Assembly: GCA_021613375.1 (NCBI GenBank)
Contig: CM038726.1
Coordinates: forward strand, 16,442,841-16,506,840
DNA length: 64,000 nucleotides
From: Megaleporinus macrocephalus
Lineage: Eukaryota; Chordata; Actinopteri; Characiformes; Anostomidae
Direction: 5' to 3'
Positions 48,546 to 61,084 of the stretch are shown in pieces. The position numbers were made by a program, and so were the translations under genes. Positions within the stretch are counted from its first letter, which is position 1, and each line of letters begins with the position of its first letter. The notes beneath the pieces are model-generated. The model ran no database searches. It was not told the DNA's origin and saw only the letters and a program-made list of their open reading frames with translations.

Positions 48546-50029
48546 AAAAAAATCATGCCATGAAACAGAGATGCATGAAGTTAAGGGGCTTCGTCTAACA
48601 AAATGTATACCAAGTGCTTCAGCAGATAATAAAACATAATATGTTAAACTATTAATACCTCCCACCTGCATTGCTTGCAGATCCGACCTACTCTGCCTCT
48701 GATTGGGTAGTACTCATTCTTTTCCTTGGTTACAAGGGAATGAGCTCCTGCTGTTGTCCCACTAGACTATATGCAACTTCATGAATAAGGGCAAATGAAG
48801 AGCTATCAGTTAATGAGCTCAGGTGAAGACGGTGGTCCTTAGTAAAACTGTAGTAAAACCATATGATCTGAGCTTTGTATCATTTGATATGGATGATCAA
48901 TATTGATTATATCAATAGTTGAATAATGTACCTCTGTTTTGACAATTAAGGAAGTGAAGTTTTTGATGAATGTGTAGGTCCAACCGTTTATATTTTTAAA
49001 TGTCCTAACAATGCACCTGATGTAGACAGAAACAATGGATGTGAAGCATATCTAAATAAGCCCACTCATGGTTCAACAAATGAGTCCTTAATTTGAACTA
49101 TTTTGAAGTTTTGGTGGTGGGCCACTAGGGGTGCTGTGAACCCATCTGATCAGCAGTCAGGTTTCCTGTAGACCTCTTTCCTGATTGCCCTTCTAACCAA
49201 TATGTACTACAAAAAGTAAACAAACACATATTATTTGTGCCATGTGACTGAATGCTCATTACTTGCTTCTCCTTCAAGAAACCATCAAAACGTACAGGAA
49301 GTCTGACGAGCCAAACTTCAGCCAATTTGATGGAACAAGCTGCTGGAAGCAGAATTTGCCAACATTTCTGTGAGGTAAAGTTGTTCTTCTTCTTTGTAAA
49401 CATTGGAGCCAGGCTTCATGAGTTTTCATCATGGTTTGGAATTCACTTTGCCTCATGTAGGCTTTGTATATGGGTTGTGTTAGTATTTTAGGCTGCTTGT
49501 TTGTTTGTTTGTGTGGTTGGGAGTAAATATGTGTGTAAGGCCTTTTGAGTCATGAAGGCCATGGCGTGTGAGGTCAATAGTCCAAAAAGCCCAAGTGCAT
49601 TTGAGTCAATGGACAGTGTTATTACCCGCTGACACCACTTACCCTGGCACAGCGGTTCAAACCTGGCATCAGAACCCCCTGCCCCTTCCAGGCAGCTGCC
49701 GGCCAACTTGGCATTATCTGGCCAAATCTGATACACTCCAAAGGACAAATCTTGTACTGGCAATACCACAAATGCTTGGCAACGTATCACACGCTGTATA
49801 CCCTCCATTCACTGACAGAAACACTTAACTTGTACTTCAGCTCACTGGCCACCTTTCATAGAAACATCTAGCTAGTAGTTCTGGTAAACAAGTATTCACA
49901 CACTTTCGTAATTAATTGTACTTCCAGGGAATATGTCCACTTCAAATGTACACACATGGTGTCTTGGGACCTTGTACTTGTAAATATAAGCAAAAATGTA
50001 TGTGTTCATTATCATAAACACAAAGAAAT

Positions 50030-50480
50030 GTTTAAAATAAAGTATACAGGCACCTCAAATGAACTTTGTTGCAGAACTGGTGTTGGCAATTACAGCTTTG
50101 AGCTGTTGACCTGTTGTGGTTCAATGTTACCCCATTTCTTTTACGTCTTTGTAAACTAAACTGTCTAAAATTGCCTAAGGTTACAAGGACCCCTCTGTTG
50201 GATGCAGAATTTCATAAATCCTACATACATTTTCAAAAGTATTCAGGCATCAGGAGATTGGCCAAAGCCTTGCAAGCACTTCACCTTACTAGAAAATAGT
50301 AATGAGCTATTTTTCCCCTTCCTTAGCTGATTAATTTAAATATGTCCCAGTTCTCCATTTACATTTCTTTCTATGACCTGTAATGCCTCAGCCCTGTTTG
50401 CAAAGAAGTAGCATGATGCTCCCACCACCTTGCTTTATTGAGGGTCTGGTGTTCTTGGAATCATGCATGCAGACTCACTT
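50030..50480 (-). mobile_element. Second, strongly decayed Tc1-like fragment
   Basis: Minus-strand reading near 50395-50440 gives a KQGGGSIML-like peptide, the counterpart of KHGGGSVMV in the 32.7-kb transposase. The flanking plus-strand phrases GGCACCTCAAATGAACTTTG, GGTGTTGGCAATTACAGC and CATGATGCTCCCACCACCTT are typical of fish Tc1 copies. The frame is destroyed. Confidence 0.55.
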
Positions 50481-51699
50481 TCTCCAAACATGGAAGGCAT
50501 TCGGCATACTGTCTTTATTGTGTGTTGTTTGTTTAGTCTGATAGATATACATTGTTCTGAATGTATATGTGCAAATTTTAGATGCAAAATTTTTTTATCG
50601 AATCAGTGCCAGATGATTGCGGGCCAGTTCACTGCTTATTGTTCTCAGTGTAACTGTTGTCCTTGCTGCTTTCAGGTCATCTTGCAAGTTGTATTGAGTG
50701 ACAACAGGCTTCTGTCTTACTGTCCTTATCAGTCGGAGAGGCCATTGTGAAATCTTGAGTGTTGCACCTATCGGGGGACGATTACTTGTAGTTCCGTTTT
50801 ATCACTTATTGTTTAATAAAGTTGTCCCTTTAGAACTTTAGAACATTCCTTCACAATGATGGCTAGTTATTTTGTAAAATCTACTTAAACAATTGCATTG
50901 TCTATCAATTTGCATGACAATGTTCCTTTTTTATCATGTTTTTATTAGAATTTGACTCTTTTTAACCTTTGCTTATGTGCATAAATAATATCAAATAATT
51001 GAAATAACTTTACTTCCAAATGCTGCTGTTCTGAAAGTACTCCTTAAAGAAGGAGCAATCGAAACAGTCCTATATTGAATAAAGACAAAATTTATTTGCG
51101 TCAATAATTCAAAAATACAGTTGTTGGCATCATGTGAGGTTTGAGGGTTTGTCTTCTTTCGTCTACAAAAAATAAAAAAAACAGAATGTAAAGTAAGGGT
51201 AAGCTTCTAAGAAAAAACAGTGTTTTTGGCTCCTGAGTCCTTATTTCTGGCATATTTGTCCTAAATATAGGGTTTCCCCTGTAAGACCTGGCCATTCCAC
51301 CCTGCTAATTAGTAAACCCAGAGGAATCAATTTGACTGGCAGTTAGGGTTGACTTCTGGCCAATGACCGTGAGTCAAAATACTTGGAGTTGACAATTCAA
51401 TTCGTCTTTGTCAGCTTGAGGAGCCATTTGATGGAGGCATAGGTAATGCAGGAAAGACTTTGAGTCCTGTGAGTTTAATGACCAACCTTTAATGTTTTGC
51501 CAATGCTGATCACTGACCGAAATCAAGCACATGCTCTACTCTCTACTTGCTCTTCATACTTGCACATAAAAGCACACATAACTTTTATTTTTTATTCTTT
51601 AACTAAAAAAATAATTTTATCTACTTCAACTTATATTGTTATACTTTGTATATTTTGTATATATATTTTTTATTTCTTTTATTTGTTATCTTATCTATT

Positions 51700-51803
51700 G
51701 GTGAATGGAGGAGCAGCAAAGTAAGAATTTCATTGTACAGTGTAACTGTCTGTTCTGCTGTACATATGACAATAAAACTCTTGAATCTTGAATCTTGAAT
51801 CTT
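51700..51803 (+). mobile_element. Non-LTR retroelement 3' tail with CTTGAAT repeats
   Basis: GTAAGAATTTCATTGTACAG, GACAATAAAACTCTTGAATC and then repeated TTGAATC is the usual form of a fish LINE 3' end. Nothing upstream can be recognised as coding, so it is 5' truncated. Confidence 0.6.
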
Positions 51804-52515
51804 CACAAAAACAACTTTGATACGACTGGATCTGGAAACCAAATCATCATCAATCATTTTCTTTATGATTAGTATTGCAATAGTGATTAGAAACAGAAAA
51901 AAAACAAATATGAACAGTATTTTAATGGTACATTAGGAAAAACAGGGTGACATCCTTTTCAGCTGATCCAGATTATCTTTTCCACCTTAATTGGTGCTGC
52001 AGTTACAATCTGGCATCTGCAACTACAGCGTGATGGCACCTACAGCATCATTCATGTTGAAACCAACTTCAGCCATGTATCATTTTCAATGAACTATGAT
52101 TACAGTAGATTTTCGTCACCCCAGGTTTCCCTTCGTCTTGCTCCAGCTCCCTTCAGCAGCCTCTTCAGGTGTATGGTAGGATGTGCAAATATTAGTCACT
52201 ATAGTGATTAATAGTTGAGCAACTTGATACATACACGGTTAGTATGCTAGATGCTATTGTGGATTGGACAGCTTGTGTCCAGTCTAGGGAAACTAAACCT
52301 CTTTAACACCCAGAGTAAGGCTCCAATTGAGGCTCAACAATTCTGAACATTGCGTTTAAGAACATTAACTGAAGTACAGTTAGCAGCAATCCTCTTTTAT
52401 ACCGTTCTGCTATGATGAGACACCTTTTTCCATATAATCACCTAACTTGACTTTGTTTTTCTCCCTGTCTTCTGTTCTTAAAATCTCTTGGGCTGCTATT
52501 GTTTATTGTGGTTTC

Positions 52516-52694
52516 TAGGGATGGGCGATATGGCCCTATAATAATATCACAATATTTAATGGTATTTTTGCGATAGCGATACTCCTGCCGATATGACAAA
52601 AAATGTCATAAAAAAAATATTTTAAGAATACACTACTGCAACAAAATGAAAATTTAATTTTATTATTGCATACGATATGATATGGCACACCCTA
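52516..52694. mobile_element. Short MITE, copy 1 (TAGGGATGGGCGATATGG)
   Basis: Begins TAGGGATGGGCGATATGG and ends TATGGCACACCCTAA. The ends are weakly inverted. A second copy with the same two ends is at 52931-53037. Such ends are common in fish MITEs. Non-coding. Confidence 0.7.
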
Positions 52695-52930
52695 ACTGAG
52701 ATATTAAAAAATACAAGAATTTTCATCAGGTTGTAACAGAAGTCAATAATCCACAATGTCACAATACTAAATAATACACTCCAAATATCTCCATATATTC
52801 AGGACTGAAGTAAAATGAATGATACTGGACAGATAAAATCTGTCTCTAGTAGATATATAATGGGAAATGAGAAAAGTGTAAATATTTATTTTGCTAAAAA
52901 CAGTAAAAGGTAGTACCCTGATGTGATAAT

Positions 52931-53037
52931 TAGGGATGGGTGATATGGAACGATATTTCAGGGTATAATATTGTTCACAATATTCAAAAATGTTGGCTAT
53001 ATTATTGTGTACCAGACGATTATGGCACACCCCTAGT
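52931..53037. mobile_element. Short MITE, copy 2
   Basis: Begins TAGGGATGGGTGATATGGAA and ends TATGGCACACCCCTAGTGG, like 52516-52694 but shorter by about 70 bases through an internal deletion. Confidence 0.7.
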
Positions 53038-53503
53038 GGTTACCCATGTTTTGCTTTTCACTGAACCACCTGTCTGCCATCTTTGTCCAGTCTGCCATAA
53101 CTCTGATCTAGCAGTCGTGTTAACCTTGTTGATTTATCGCTCGTTGTTTTTTCCAGCCAAAGAGTAGCTCATGAAAAGAAAATCACTGGGCTAATTTCAG
53201 GCCAATTTAATTTTATACATTAAATACACAGTACATAGTATTTAGAACAGAGATCCTTAAATCTATTGTTTTGGTCATCACACCTGGTTCAACTCATCTG
53301 TTCACTAGCAGGTTTAGTGGGTGTGTCTGAGCAGGGAAATCAGCAAACTGTGCTGGCTCTCAAGGACCAGATTTAAAGACCCCTAATTTAGAGTACATTG
53401 CTGTTGTCTAAAGGAATACATGTATCTCCAAAACTTTGCAGGGGGCAGAAAAAACCTTAATTCCAACTCATTTGAATGAAATTATTAAATAATATTTATT
53501 CCA

Positions 53504-54330
53504 TACACCGATAAGCAATAACATTAAAACCATCTCCTTGTATTTATACTCATTGTCTGTTGTATCAGCTCCATATACAATACAGGTGCACTCTGTAGTT
53601 CTTCACTTACAGACTGTAGTCTATCTGTTTCTCTAAATACTTTGTTATCCCCCTTTCACCCTGTTCTTTAATGATCAGGACCCCCACAGGACCACCACAG
53701 TTTTCGATGGTGTGTCATTCTCAGCACTGCCATGACACTGGTGGCATGTTAGTGTGTGTTGTGCTGGTATGAGAGGATCAGACACAGCAGGACTGCTTGA
53801 GCTTGTAAGCACTGTCCACTCACTGTACACTCTACTAGACACGCCTACTTTGTTAGTCTACCATGTAGATGTAAAGTCAGAGATGACAGCTCATCTGTTG
53901 CTGCACAGTCTGTGTTCCTCTAGTCCTTCATCAGTGGTCACAGGATGCTGCCCACAGGACACTGTTGGCTGGATGTTGCTGGTTTGTGGACTGTTCTCCA
54001 GCAGCGACACTGAGGTGTTTAAACACTCCAGCAGCACTGCTGTGTCTGATCCACTCACACCAGCACAACACACAATAACACACCACTACCATGTCAGTGT
54101 CACTGCAGTGCTGAGAATGATCCACTTCCCTAATAGTACCTGCTCTGTGGGGGTCCTGACCATTAAAGAACAGGGTGAAAGGGGATAAACAATGTATGCA
54201 GAGAACCAGATGGACTACAGTCTGTAAGTGTAGAACTACAGAGTGTTCCTATATGGTAAGTGGAGCTGATAGAATGGACAATGTGTGTAGATATAAGGAG
54301 GTGGCTTAAACGTTATGGCTGATCGATGTA
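53504..54330. mobile_element. 827-bp palindromic non-autonomous DNA element
   Basis: The ends are inverted: ACCGATAAGCAATAACATTA at the left matches the complement of AACGTTATGGCTGATCGATG at the right. The arms pair for about 270 bases through ACTCTGTAGTTCTTCACTTA, CAGACTGTAGTC, CACCCTGTTCTTTAATGATC, TTCTCAGCACTGCCATGACA and GGATCAGACACAGCAG. No transposase is encoded. The open frames here (for example 53754-54188 on the plus strand) follow the palindrome, not a gene. A truncated relative lies at about 4110-4400. Confidence 0.88.
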
Positions 54331-54339
54331 GCTCCACCC

Positions 54340-56455
54340 TTGGATACACTGATTGACTTGTTTCCTGCAGTACAAGCTCCAAATTCCTATCCTGTCGCTG
54401 TGATCTGCAGCTAAAGAAAACTGTCTAAACTACATTTAGGTTGGCTAAATCTCTGCTAAACCCTGACTCTGGTGCTAAGTTGGTTAAAAACAATTCCGTC
54501 GACTCCAACAGCAGGAGCCAAGAGTCAGAGCCTGGAGTCCTGTATCCTTTCTGCTAATGGCTAAGTGCTTGTGATAGCGTGGCTAGAGAGTGTCTGTAGT
54601 GAAAGACAGCATGAGTAACGAATACCTGCACAGCATGCAAATCTCCACATTCCAACAACTGTAGATCTTCAGACAGAGCAGCAATGGGAAGTGTTAGCAG
54701 TTCAGTGTTTGTAGTACTTCAAAAAAAGTGTGCGTTTGTGTGTTCTCAGGTGTGCGTTTCTTGGCAGGGCTTGATGCGCCTCGGGTGATGGCTCCCTTCG
54801 TTGCTCCTGTCGTGATCTGCTTCTCTCTCTCTCTCTCTCTGGCTCTCACTCTTGCTAGCCCTTTTTTTATTTGACTCTTTAAACAAGTGAAACACATCTA
54901 TCATGATTTATTCCCCGTGTCTCTTTTCCCTCCTCCCTTTATCCTTCCATCTGTGTGCTGTTCCCATCATTAGCTGAACAACATGTGAGCGTTTGTGCTG
55001 AATCTGTAGAGTGATTAACAGTCTAATGAAAAAGTTCTGATTGTGCTTAATCTGTGAAATGTATTTAAGTGTATGGTGCTCCATGAAGTCTGTTTACATC
55101 AGGCTCTTTCTAGTTGAAGCGTCATTCGCTTCGTCTGTCCTTTATCATTTTTTTGCTTTCTCTTCAGTGTCATTGCTGCTGCAGTAAGCTTACATGACTA
55201 AACTGACCTTTCCATTGACAGCCTGTCGTCCTATAGGCCGTTTGAATTTCCTTTAATTTCCAAGCTGGCTCACTAGGCCCCTTCATGTTCTCCTTCTCTA
55301 TATGCTGTTTTCATCAACGCCCATATTTTTCCCCCCTCCACGTTTATTTTTAACTGCATTTGAAAATAACTCAAGCCAAGCTTCTTTTTTTATTTAACAC
55401 AATGCTAAATATATGCTACGCTAGCATTCCTGTGAGAAATGTCCTCGTCGAACCTCTCCTAACGCTCTCTTCTATTTGCTACAGGCATCATCCTGTTTGC
55501 CTTATATTTAGCTCTTGCAATTTGACTAGAGTTAAGCAAGTCTTCCACAAGAAATCTATAGTATACGTGCTTTCTCTATGGGACTGTAAAGCAGCAGTCA
55601 GACAATACGTCTCTGAAGTAGCGCGGCATTAGCGACTCCAGACCTGAGCTGGATTTCTCCATGATTTCAAAATTGGTACACAGATAGATTTTAACCTGAT
55701 ACATTTTGTCTTATATTTGCCGTTAAATATGAATATCGCAACAACAATGCTAAAGGTAAGCTAACGCTCCTGCACACCACACATGAATTGCCACATGAAT
55801 GTCTATTATTACTGTTCAACATTTTTATATAATAACAGGAACTACTGCTAATGTATGCTCTCATGCTTTAGAGTTAAATGATACAAAAAACATACTTGGT
55901 AGAGTCTTTTGTTGATAATAAAAGTAAAAAAATAAAGCATTTCAAAACAATTTAATGCCTTTTGAGAATTTGTTGCTATGAGCCGTTTCATGAACTCATC
56001 ACAGGAATGCATATTATACTCTAGTAGTGTTACTGTACAAATACTATGCTAGAATGACTCTAGAGCACATGGTGTACATTCAGTTACTGTGCTTAATTCT
56101 GCATGGAACAGCTGTACATAGAAATGTAAAGTATCTGAAGCTTGTAACATACAGTAGTAACTGTAATTGAGCAGTAAACTATAAATGAATAGTAGTGTAG
56201 AAAAAAAATCTATTCATACTACTCCACCTACATGAAATGGGGAAATGAACCTGACAGACCAGCTGTGACTTCACGTCATGTATGTACAAATAATATAGTG
56301 AACATAATCAAAATACATGTATATAAAATGTAACATATATGGAGCTCTAAATTATCTAGACAGGGTTATTCTAGAAAAAAAGCGGGTTTGTTAATTTTAG
56401 AATATTGCAGACTACCCTTAATGTGGTTCCAAAAAAGTATTTCGACACTTAACCA
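54340..56455. other. Gene-free stretch with one acceptor-like segment
   Basis: Contains a short CT tract (about 54820-54842) and the segment at 55407-55592. The remainder is unassigned, partly repeat-free sequence. Confidence 0.45.
55407..55592 (+). other. Duplicated acceptor-like segment, copy 2
   Basis: Partner of 47622-47785. The pyrimidine tract ends in GCTACAG at 55484. The phase-1 frame continues as GIILFALYLALAI to a TGA at 55523-55525. The I-LF--YLALA pattern is shared with copy 1. Divergence outside the shared block suggests an old duplication. Function unknown. Confidence 0.5.
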
Positions 56456-56461
56456 TTTTAT

Positions 56462-56735
56462 CCTTTATCTTCCACTTTATCCATTATCTTCCACTTTATC
56501 CCGCTAGTCAGGGTCACAGGGGAGCTGGAGCTAGTCCCAACGTCATTGGGCGCCAGTCCATTGTAAGGCCAACACTTACTCACACCTACGGGCAATCTGG
56601 AGTGAGTGAGTCTGGAGTGTGTTTGGACTGTGGGAGGAAACCGGAGTCCTCGAAAAATAGAACATCCTGGACCAGGAATCGAACCCCGATCGTCTTGCTG
56701 GCAACAGTGCCATCCACTACACCAACACTACATAC
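56462..56735 (-). mobile_element. tRNA-headed SINE, minus strand
   Basis: Same family as 28761-29096. The B-box is perfect on the minus strand (GGTTCGATTCC at 56675-56685). The CTTTATCCCGCTAGTCAGGG end, GGAGCTGGAGCTAGTCCCAA and GTTTGGACTGTGGGAGGAAA blocks are present. About 40 bases are lost between the GGAAACCGGAGT block and the B-box. The outer end has a small tandem repeat of TCCACTTTATCCATTATCT. Confidence 0.82.
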
Positions 56736-57199
56736 TACACACTACAATAAGGTTTGTAAACCTTATACCTTAAATATATATATATAGACACTATTAGCGC
56801 CGCGTTAAATGTCAGAGTCTGGGGCTGTTTTTACGATGGTGTTGCGGGGCTTCTGTTCACTAATGAGATCAGGAACTGAGTAGTGCATCAGAATGCATTT
56901 TGGATGCAAACCGGCAGAAGTCTGGAAAAGTACCTGACCATGAGTTGAAACATACTAGGCGGCTTTTGAAAGAATACTTTACCAAACATAAAATGAACAA
57001 CCTCTGTTTAAATTGGCTGTCCAAATAATTTTGACCTGCTGATTTGATCCTGAAACAATGAACCACCTTCCAGAACAATTAGTTCCAATGATTTAAAGCT
57101 TCTGAAAAGCTTGTTTTTCCCCAAATCTACTCAACAGTTGAACTCTAAGAGAATAATAGATGCCAATCTTGGCATTGCTGTCATTCCACAATACATTCC

Positions 57200-57720
57200 C
57201 TCGTTGGTACTTTGTTAGGGTTACTGGATAATACTGGCTCAGAGGCTGCTCCAGATTCTCCCATGTGTCTCGCATGTTGTCCTGAGTTGTGATTTGGTTT
57301 CTGAGAGAATGTGCTCAATAAAGCATTCAGCCCTGTGCGTTGCACCTTCACCACCACCATCACAACAGAAATGCGTGCAGATGTAATGCTGAGAGTGTGA
57401 TCTAGGGCACCTGTTAGTCAGGATCCATAAATATGACTCACAGACGCTGCGGCATGGAATGGTCCACTGTGTTTGCACTGGCGGGGGCCATAAAGCTGTC
57501 AGAACATCTCCTCGATCCCCACTCCAAGGCTGATTTATAGCCTCTACCCCTCCTCTGACTGCTCAGCCCAGTGCTACTCTAATGACATGGAGAACTGCTT
57601 TCCACATCCAAACTGTCCAACCATTTGCACCTCGTAATTTAATTTCCATCTAATGTTTATTCATGTGTTTATTCAACACTTGAACTAAATTGCTAATTAA
57701 GCATCTATATTTAGTCATTT
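57200..57720. other. Candidate conserved non-coding element
   Basis: Repeat-free block with homeodomain-like and Meis/Hox-like words: GGGGCCATAAAGCTGTCAGA, GCACCTCGTAATTTAATTTC, TAATGTTTATTCATGTG, AAATTGCTAATTAAGC. No open frame with exon character. Conservation cannot be tested from one sequence. Confidence 0.3.
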
Positions 57721-57726
57721 TTAACA

Positions 57727-58327
57727 CTGTATGGCCAAAAGTATGTGGACACCAGACCAGCACACTTTTATGAGATATATGTTGGACGTCCTATTCCCTA
57801 AGCATGGGCAGCTATAACAGCCTCCACTCATCACAAGATTTTGGAGTGTGCCTGGGGCATTCTGGGATGTAGTGTTCTTGTGACAGTTACCGAAACCCAA
57901 AGAACACACTCCATGGTACAGTGCCAACACACTTTACACCATGCTTGGCATTGCACACAGAGATCTCAGGCTTTTATGCAACTACTTAGACACAGAAACC
58001 CATTTCATCAAGCTTCTCATAAACAGTTCTACAGGTCTACTGCTTTGTATGGTCTAATGTTTAGTGTTGAGCTGTTATTTCCCCTAGACACTTTAATTTC
58101 ACAATGGTATCACTTACAGTTGACTGAGGCTGTTCTTGCAAGACAGAAATATCACATTTAAAGTTATTGAGCTCTTTAGATCGACACACTCCAATGCTAG
58201 TATTTATCTTTGAAGATTGCATGGCTATATACTTGATATAGACCTATATATCTGTTAGCAATGGGCATGGCTGAAACACCTAAACTCTATCATTAGGAGG
58301 GGTGTCTGCATACTTTAGGCCATTATA
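57727..58327. mobile_element. 600-bp TIR element (TATGGCCAAAAGTATGTGGA type)
   Basis: The left end CTGTATGGCCAAAAGTATGT GGACACC is inverted at the right end (GGTGTCTGCATACTTTAGGC CAT). The inside is AT-rich and non-coding. A lone end of the same type (CCAAATACTTTTGGCCAT) is at 18417-18434, just upstream of the FIBCD1 terminal exon. Confidence 0.8.
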
Positions 58328-58879
58328 TTTTTAGTATATTTTTCTTACATATACCATAGCTTGCCAAGTGTAGCAAAATCATGATAAAGATCAAGGAGAA
58401 CAAGGTCATCCCAACTATATACAAGTGCACAGTGGAGTGAAATAACATGCCTCCAGGGCTGTGATGCAACAACCATGTTAGGGCCAGTGTTTACTGGACC
58501 AAAGTATATGTGTCCAAGATATAAATATCATCTAGTCAGTGCCTAATGAGTTATTAATTATAATAAATGTTATTTATTTCAAGCATTCTCAGTGTGCTTT
58601 ATAGTATCAACTAAACAACAGTGAACAAGAAGAAGCAAGAGGTAATCAATTTGAATAATGATCCTAAGAAAACAGAGATGGGGACTTGAGTCAGCGACTC
58701 TGATTTGAGTAGCACTTGAGTGGCATGTTGACTGATCCTCATGTCCAACTCGCCCCTTAACGGACTCTATTTGTACTACTGTTTTGTCTTTAAAGGATCA
58801 GCAGTTTGAGGTCTTTTTCAGCCAAGACATAATTATTGTATATTAATTTGGAATGATATGGACCAATTAAAAGAACTGT

Positions 58880-59152
58880 CACCATCGTTTACCTTCGTAA
58901 AGAAAAACAAGTATCTTCAAAACAGTAACTTTACACGAGAGGCCAAAAACATTCTCTACTTCCTATTTGAATTCATGTAAAGAGATTTTATTCCACGTGA
59001 TTTTTATTGCATTTTTATTCGTCCATTCATTATATAACTGTCACAGAATATAAAGAGCAGCTATTGTGTTCAAATAACATGGAAAAATGAAAATTGGATT
59101 AAAAAAAATGGGGATGCATATTTTTCTTTGGACAGCAATGATGCAGCAAACG
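58880..59152. mobile_element. Copy of the 245-bp MITE with both ends
   Basis: The left end is diverged (CACCATCGTTTACCTTCGTA, AAGAAAAACAAGTATCTTCA). The right end ATTTTTCTTTGGACAGCAAT is its complement type. The middle has AACAGTAACTTTACACGAGA and TCGTCCATTCATTATATAAC, matching the 34.5 and 36.3 kb copies. Confidence 0.72.
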
Positions 59153-60703
59153 AGAACAAAGTGGTGAATTTTTATTTTTGGCAGCTTGCCAGTTCAGAAA
59201 GTTGTTAAAAGGTACCAAGGACTATTTTTACTTTTCCAAAAACTGTTCCAGGCCAGTGAAATAGGTAACAGATAGAGTTAAAACAATCATTTGAAACAAG
59301 CAGCAGCAGTACCATCATTAGCCTAACAGCAGAAGGCTAAGAACTAAGCTCGTATATTTTTCTTGCAGGGTAAAAAAAAAAATTGCATTCATGAGGCAGA
59401 AGATGGATTTTATTTCTGACCAGAGATTTGAGATTAAAGTGGAATGCATGATATAAATAAAAAGCGAACTACAGCCTCCTGCTTTGTTCAGAATTGGTAG
59501 CTTATAATGCTGGCCTAGCGACCTCGTTTCTTGCATTGACAAACAACAGCAGAACGTTTAATTTGATTTTCAAATCTGTAAATCTGTTGTTTTTCACTCC
59601 TCTAAAGTGAAAAAATGAGTCTGTCTCAAAACCTACTGATCTGTACACATAGACAGCATTTTACATCATAGAATGCACATTCGACATGTAGGCTGTCCCA
59701 GTTCATACATAACATAAATATACTGTCTACTGAGGCACCTTATTTTAACTGAGTTGTATGGAAAGGATCAAACGGTTCCTCATAGTCAAGGCAATTCCAT
59801 AATGCAACGCATGGCAAAACATTTTCCAACATGGCGGACAAAAGCGAAGCTATGAGCAGAGAAGTCATTTTTAAAGTTATTGCAATTTTCTCTGGTGTTT
59901 TAATTTGTTACTTGCCATCCAACCACACAAAATAACATTCTTTTTGCAACTTTGCAACTAGTCTTTGACCATTTTGCAGCTTTATACTCGAGGTATTAGC
60001 ATTTATGCTAGATTTTTAAGCCTCAGGCTATTGTTTTGGATTGCCGGCTGGTAGCTTAGCCAGGTAGCCGGTAGCTAAACTAAGCTAAAACACTGGTTGT
60101 GTTCAGTGGGTGGGAACAAGCTGTGAAGCAGTCTCTCTCTAACTAAACTGTTTCATAAGGAGAGATGTCAGATGTCAGTACACCGCACCACTTAAACAGC
60201 TGACTACGTAGTCAGTGCCTGCGTAGACAGCTAGGTTTTGAAACACACCCAGTCTCTGAGTGAATGGCTTGTTATGAAATTTGTATGTACCTAAAAGGGT
60301 CAGTTAGTTATATATGAACATTTTCCAACCTGTCTTCGTTTTTAGAATTAAACCAGCCTCGTTCTTACTTTGCCTTTAAGACTGAAGTGTGTAAGTGGTG
60401 ACATATTGGCCACATATTCATCTAGTAAAGAAGCTAGTATGGATCTAGCTTAAGATTAAGGTGTAATTATGAGGAGCCAGTGAAGATGGAGTTTAAATTT
60501 AGACACTATTATCAGTGTTGACTTCCTCCTGTGTGCGTTTACATGACCACCACTAATACCTACTGCAGCCGCTCCATAATAGAATATGATTGGTTCCCAC
60601 ACTGTGCTGTAAATCAGTTGAATGCTGAAACAGTGCTTTTCTCTTTATCTTTTTGAACAGCATTCCATGGTGTACTGATATCGAACCCTCAGCTTGAGTG
60701 ATG

Positions 60704-60734
60704 TGTATATATATATGTGTGTGTGTGTGTGTGT
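60704..60734. repeat. (TA)n(GT)n short microsatellite
   Basis: GTATATATATATGTGTGTG type compound repeat. Confidence 0.9.
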
Positions 60735-60980
60735 TCCTGCCTTGCTATATTTGTGAGGACCACTATAGGACAATGTGATTTTTTTTTTTTTTTTGTTGCT
60801 CAAGTAAGGAGTGTTTTTCGATGTTGTTTTCACCACATCATATTTGTTTCTGAACAATCTACAAGAAAAGAAAAGGTTGCATACTGAGGTTAAGGTTAGG
60901 GTTAGGTGAATATGCATTATTAATTAGCTACAGTAACAAAAATCAATAGGAACCTATGGATCCTCACAAATATAGCGAGA

Positions 60981-60983
<3 letters not shown>

Positions 60984-61032
<49 letters not shown>

Positions 61033-61084
61033 TGTGTGTGTGGGTGTGTGTGTGTGGGTGTGTGTGTGTGGGTGTGTGTGTGTG
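60984..61084. repeat. (GT)n with higher-order GGTGTGTGTGTG blocks
   Basis: 101 bases of GT in which every 10-12 bases a GGG interruption recurs in the right half, giving a second-order repeat. The HTHTHP-type open frames on the minus strand are artefacts. Confidence 0.96.

Noticed and set aside
53754..54188. 144-codon plus-strand open frame
   Set aside because: It lies wholly within the 827-bp palindromic element; similar frames appear on the other strand, as expected from a palindrome.
56675..56730. Perfect B-box suggesting a tRNA gene
   Set aside because: It is the head of a SINE with its full tail; the acceptor and anticodon stems do not pair as in a tRNA.
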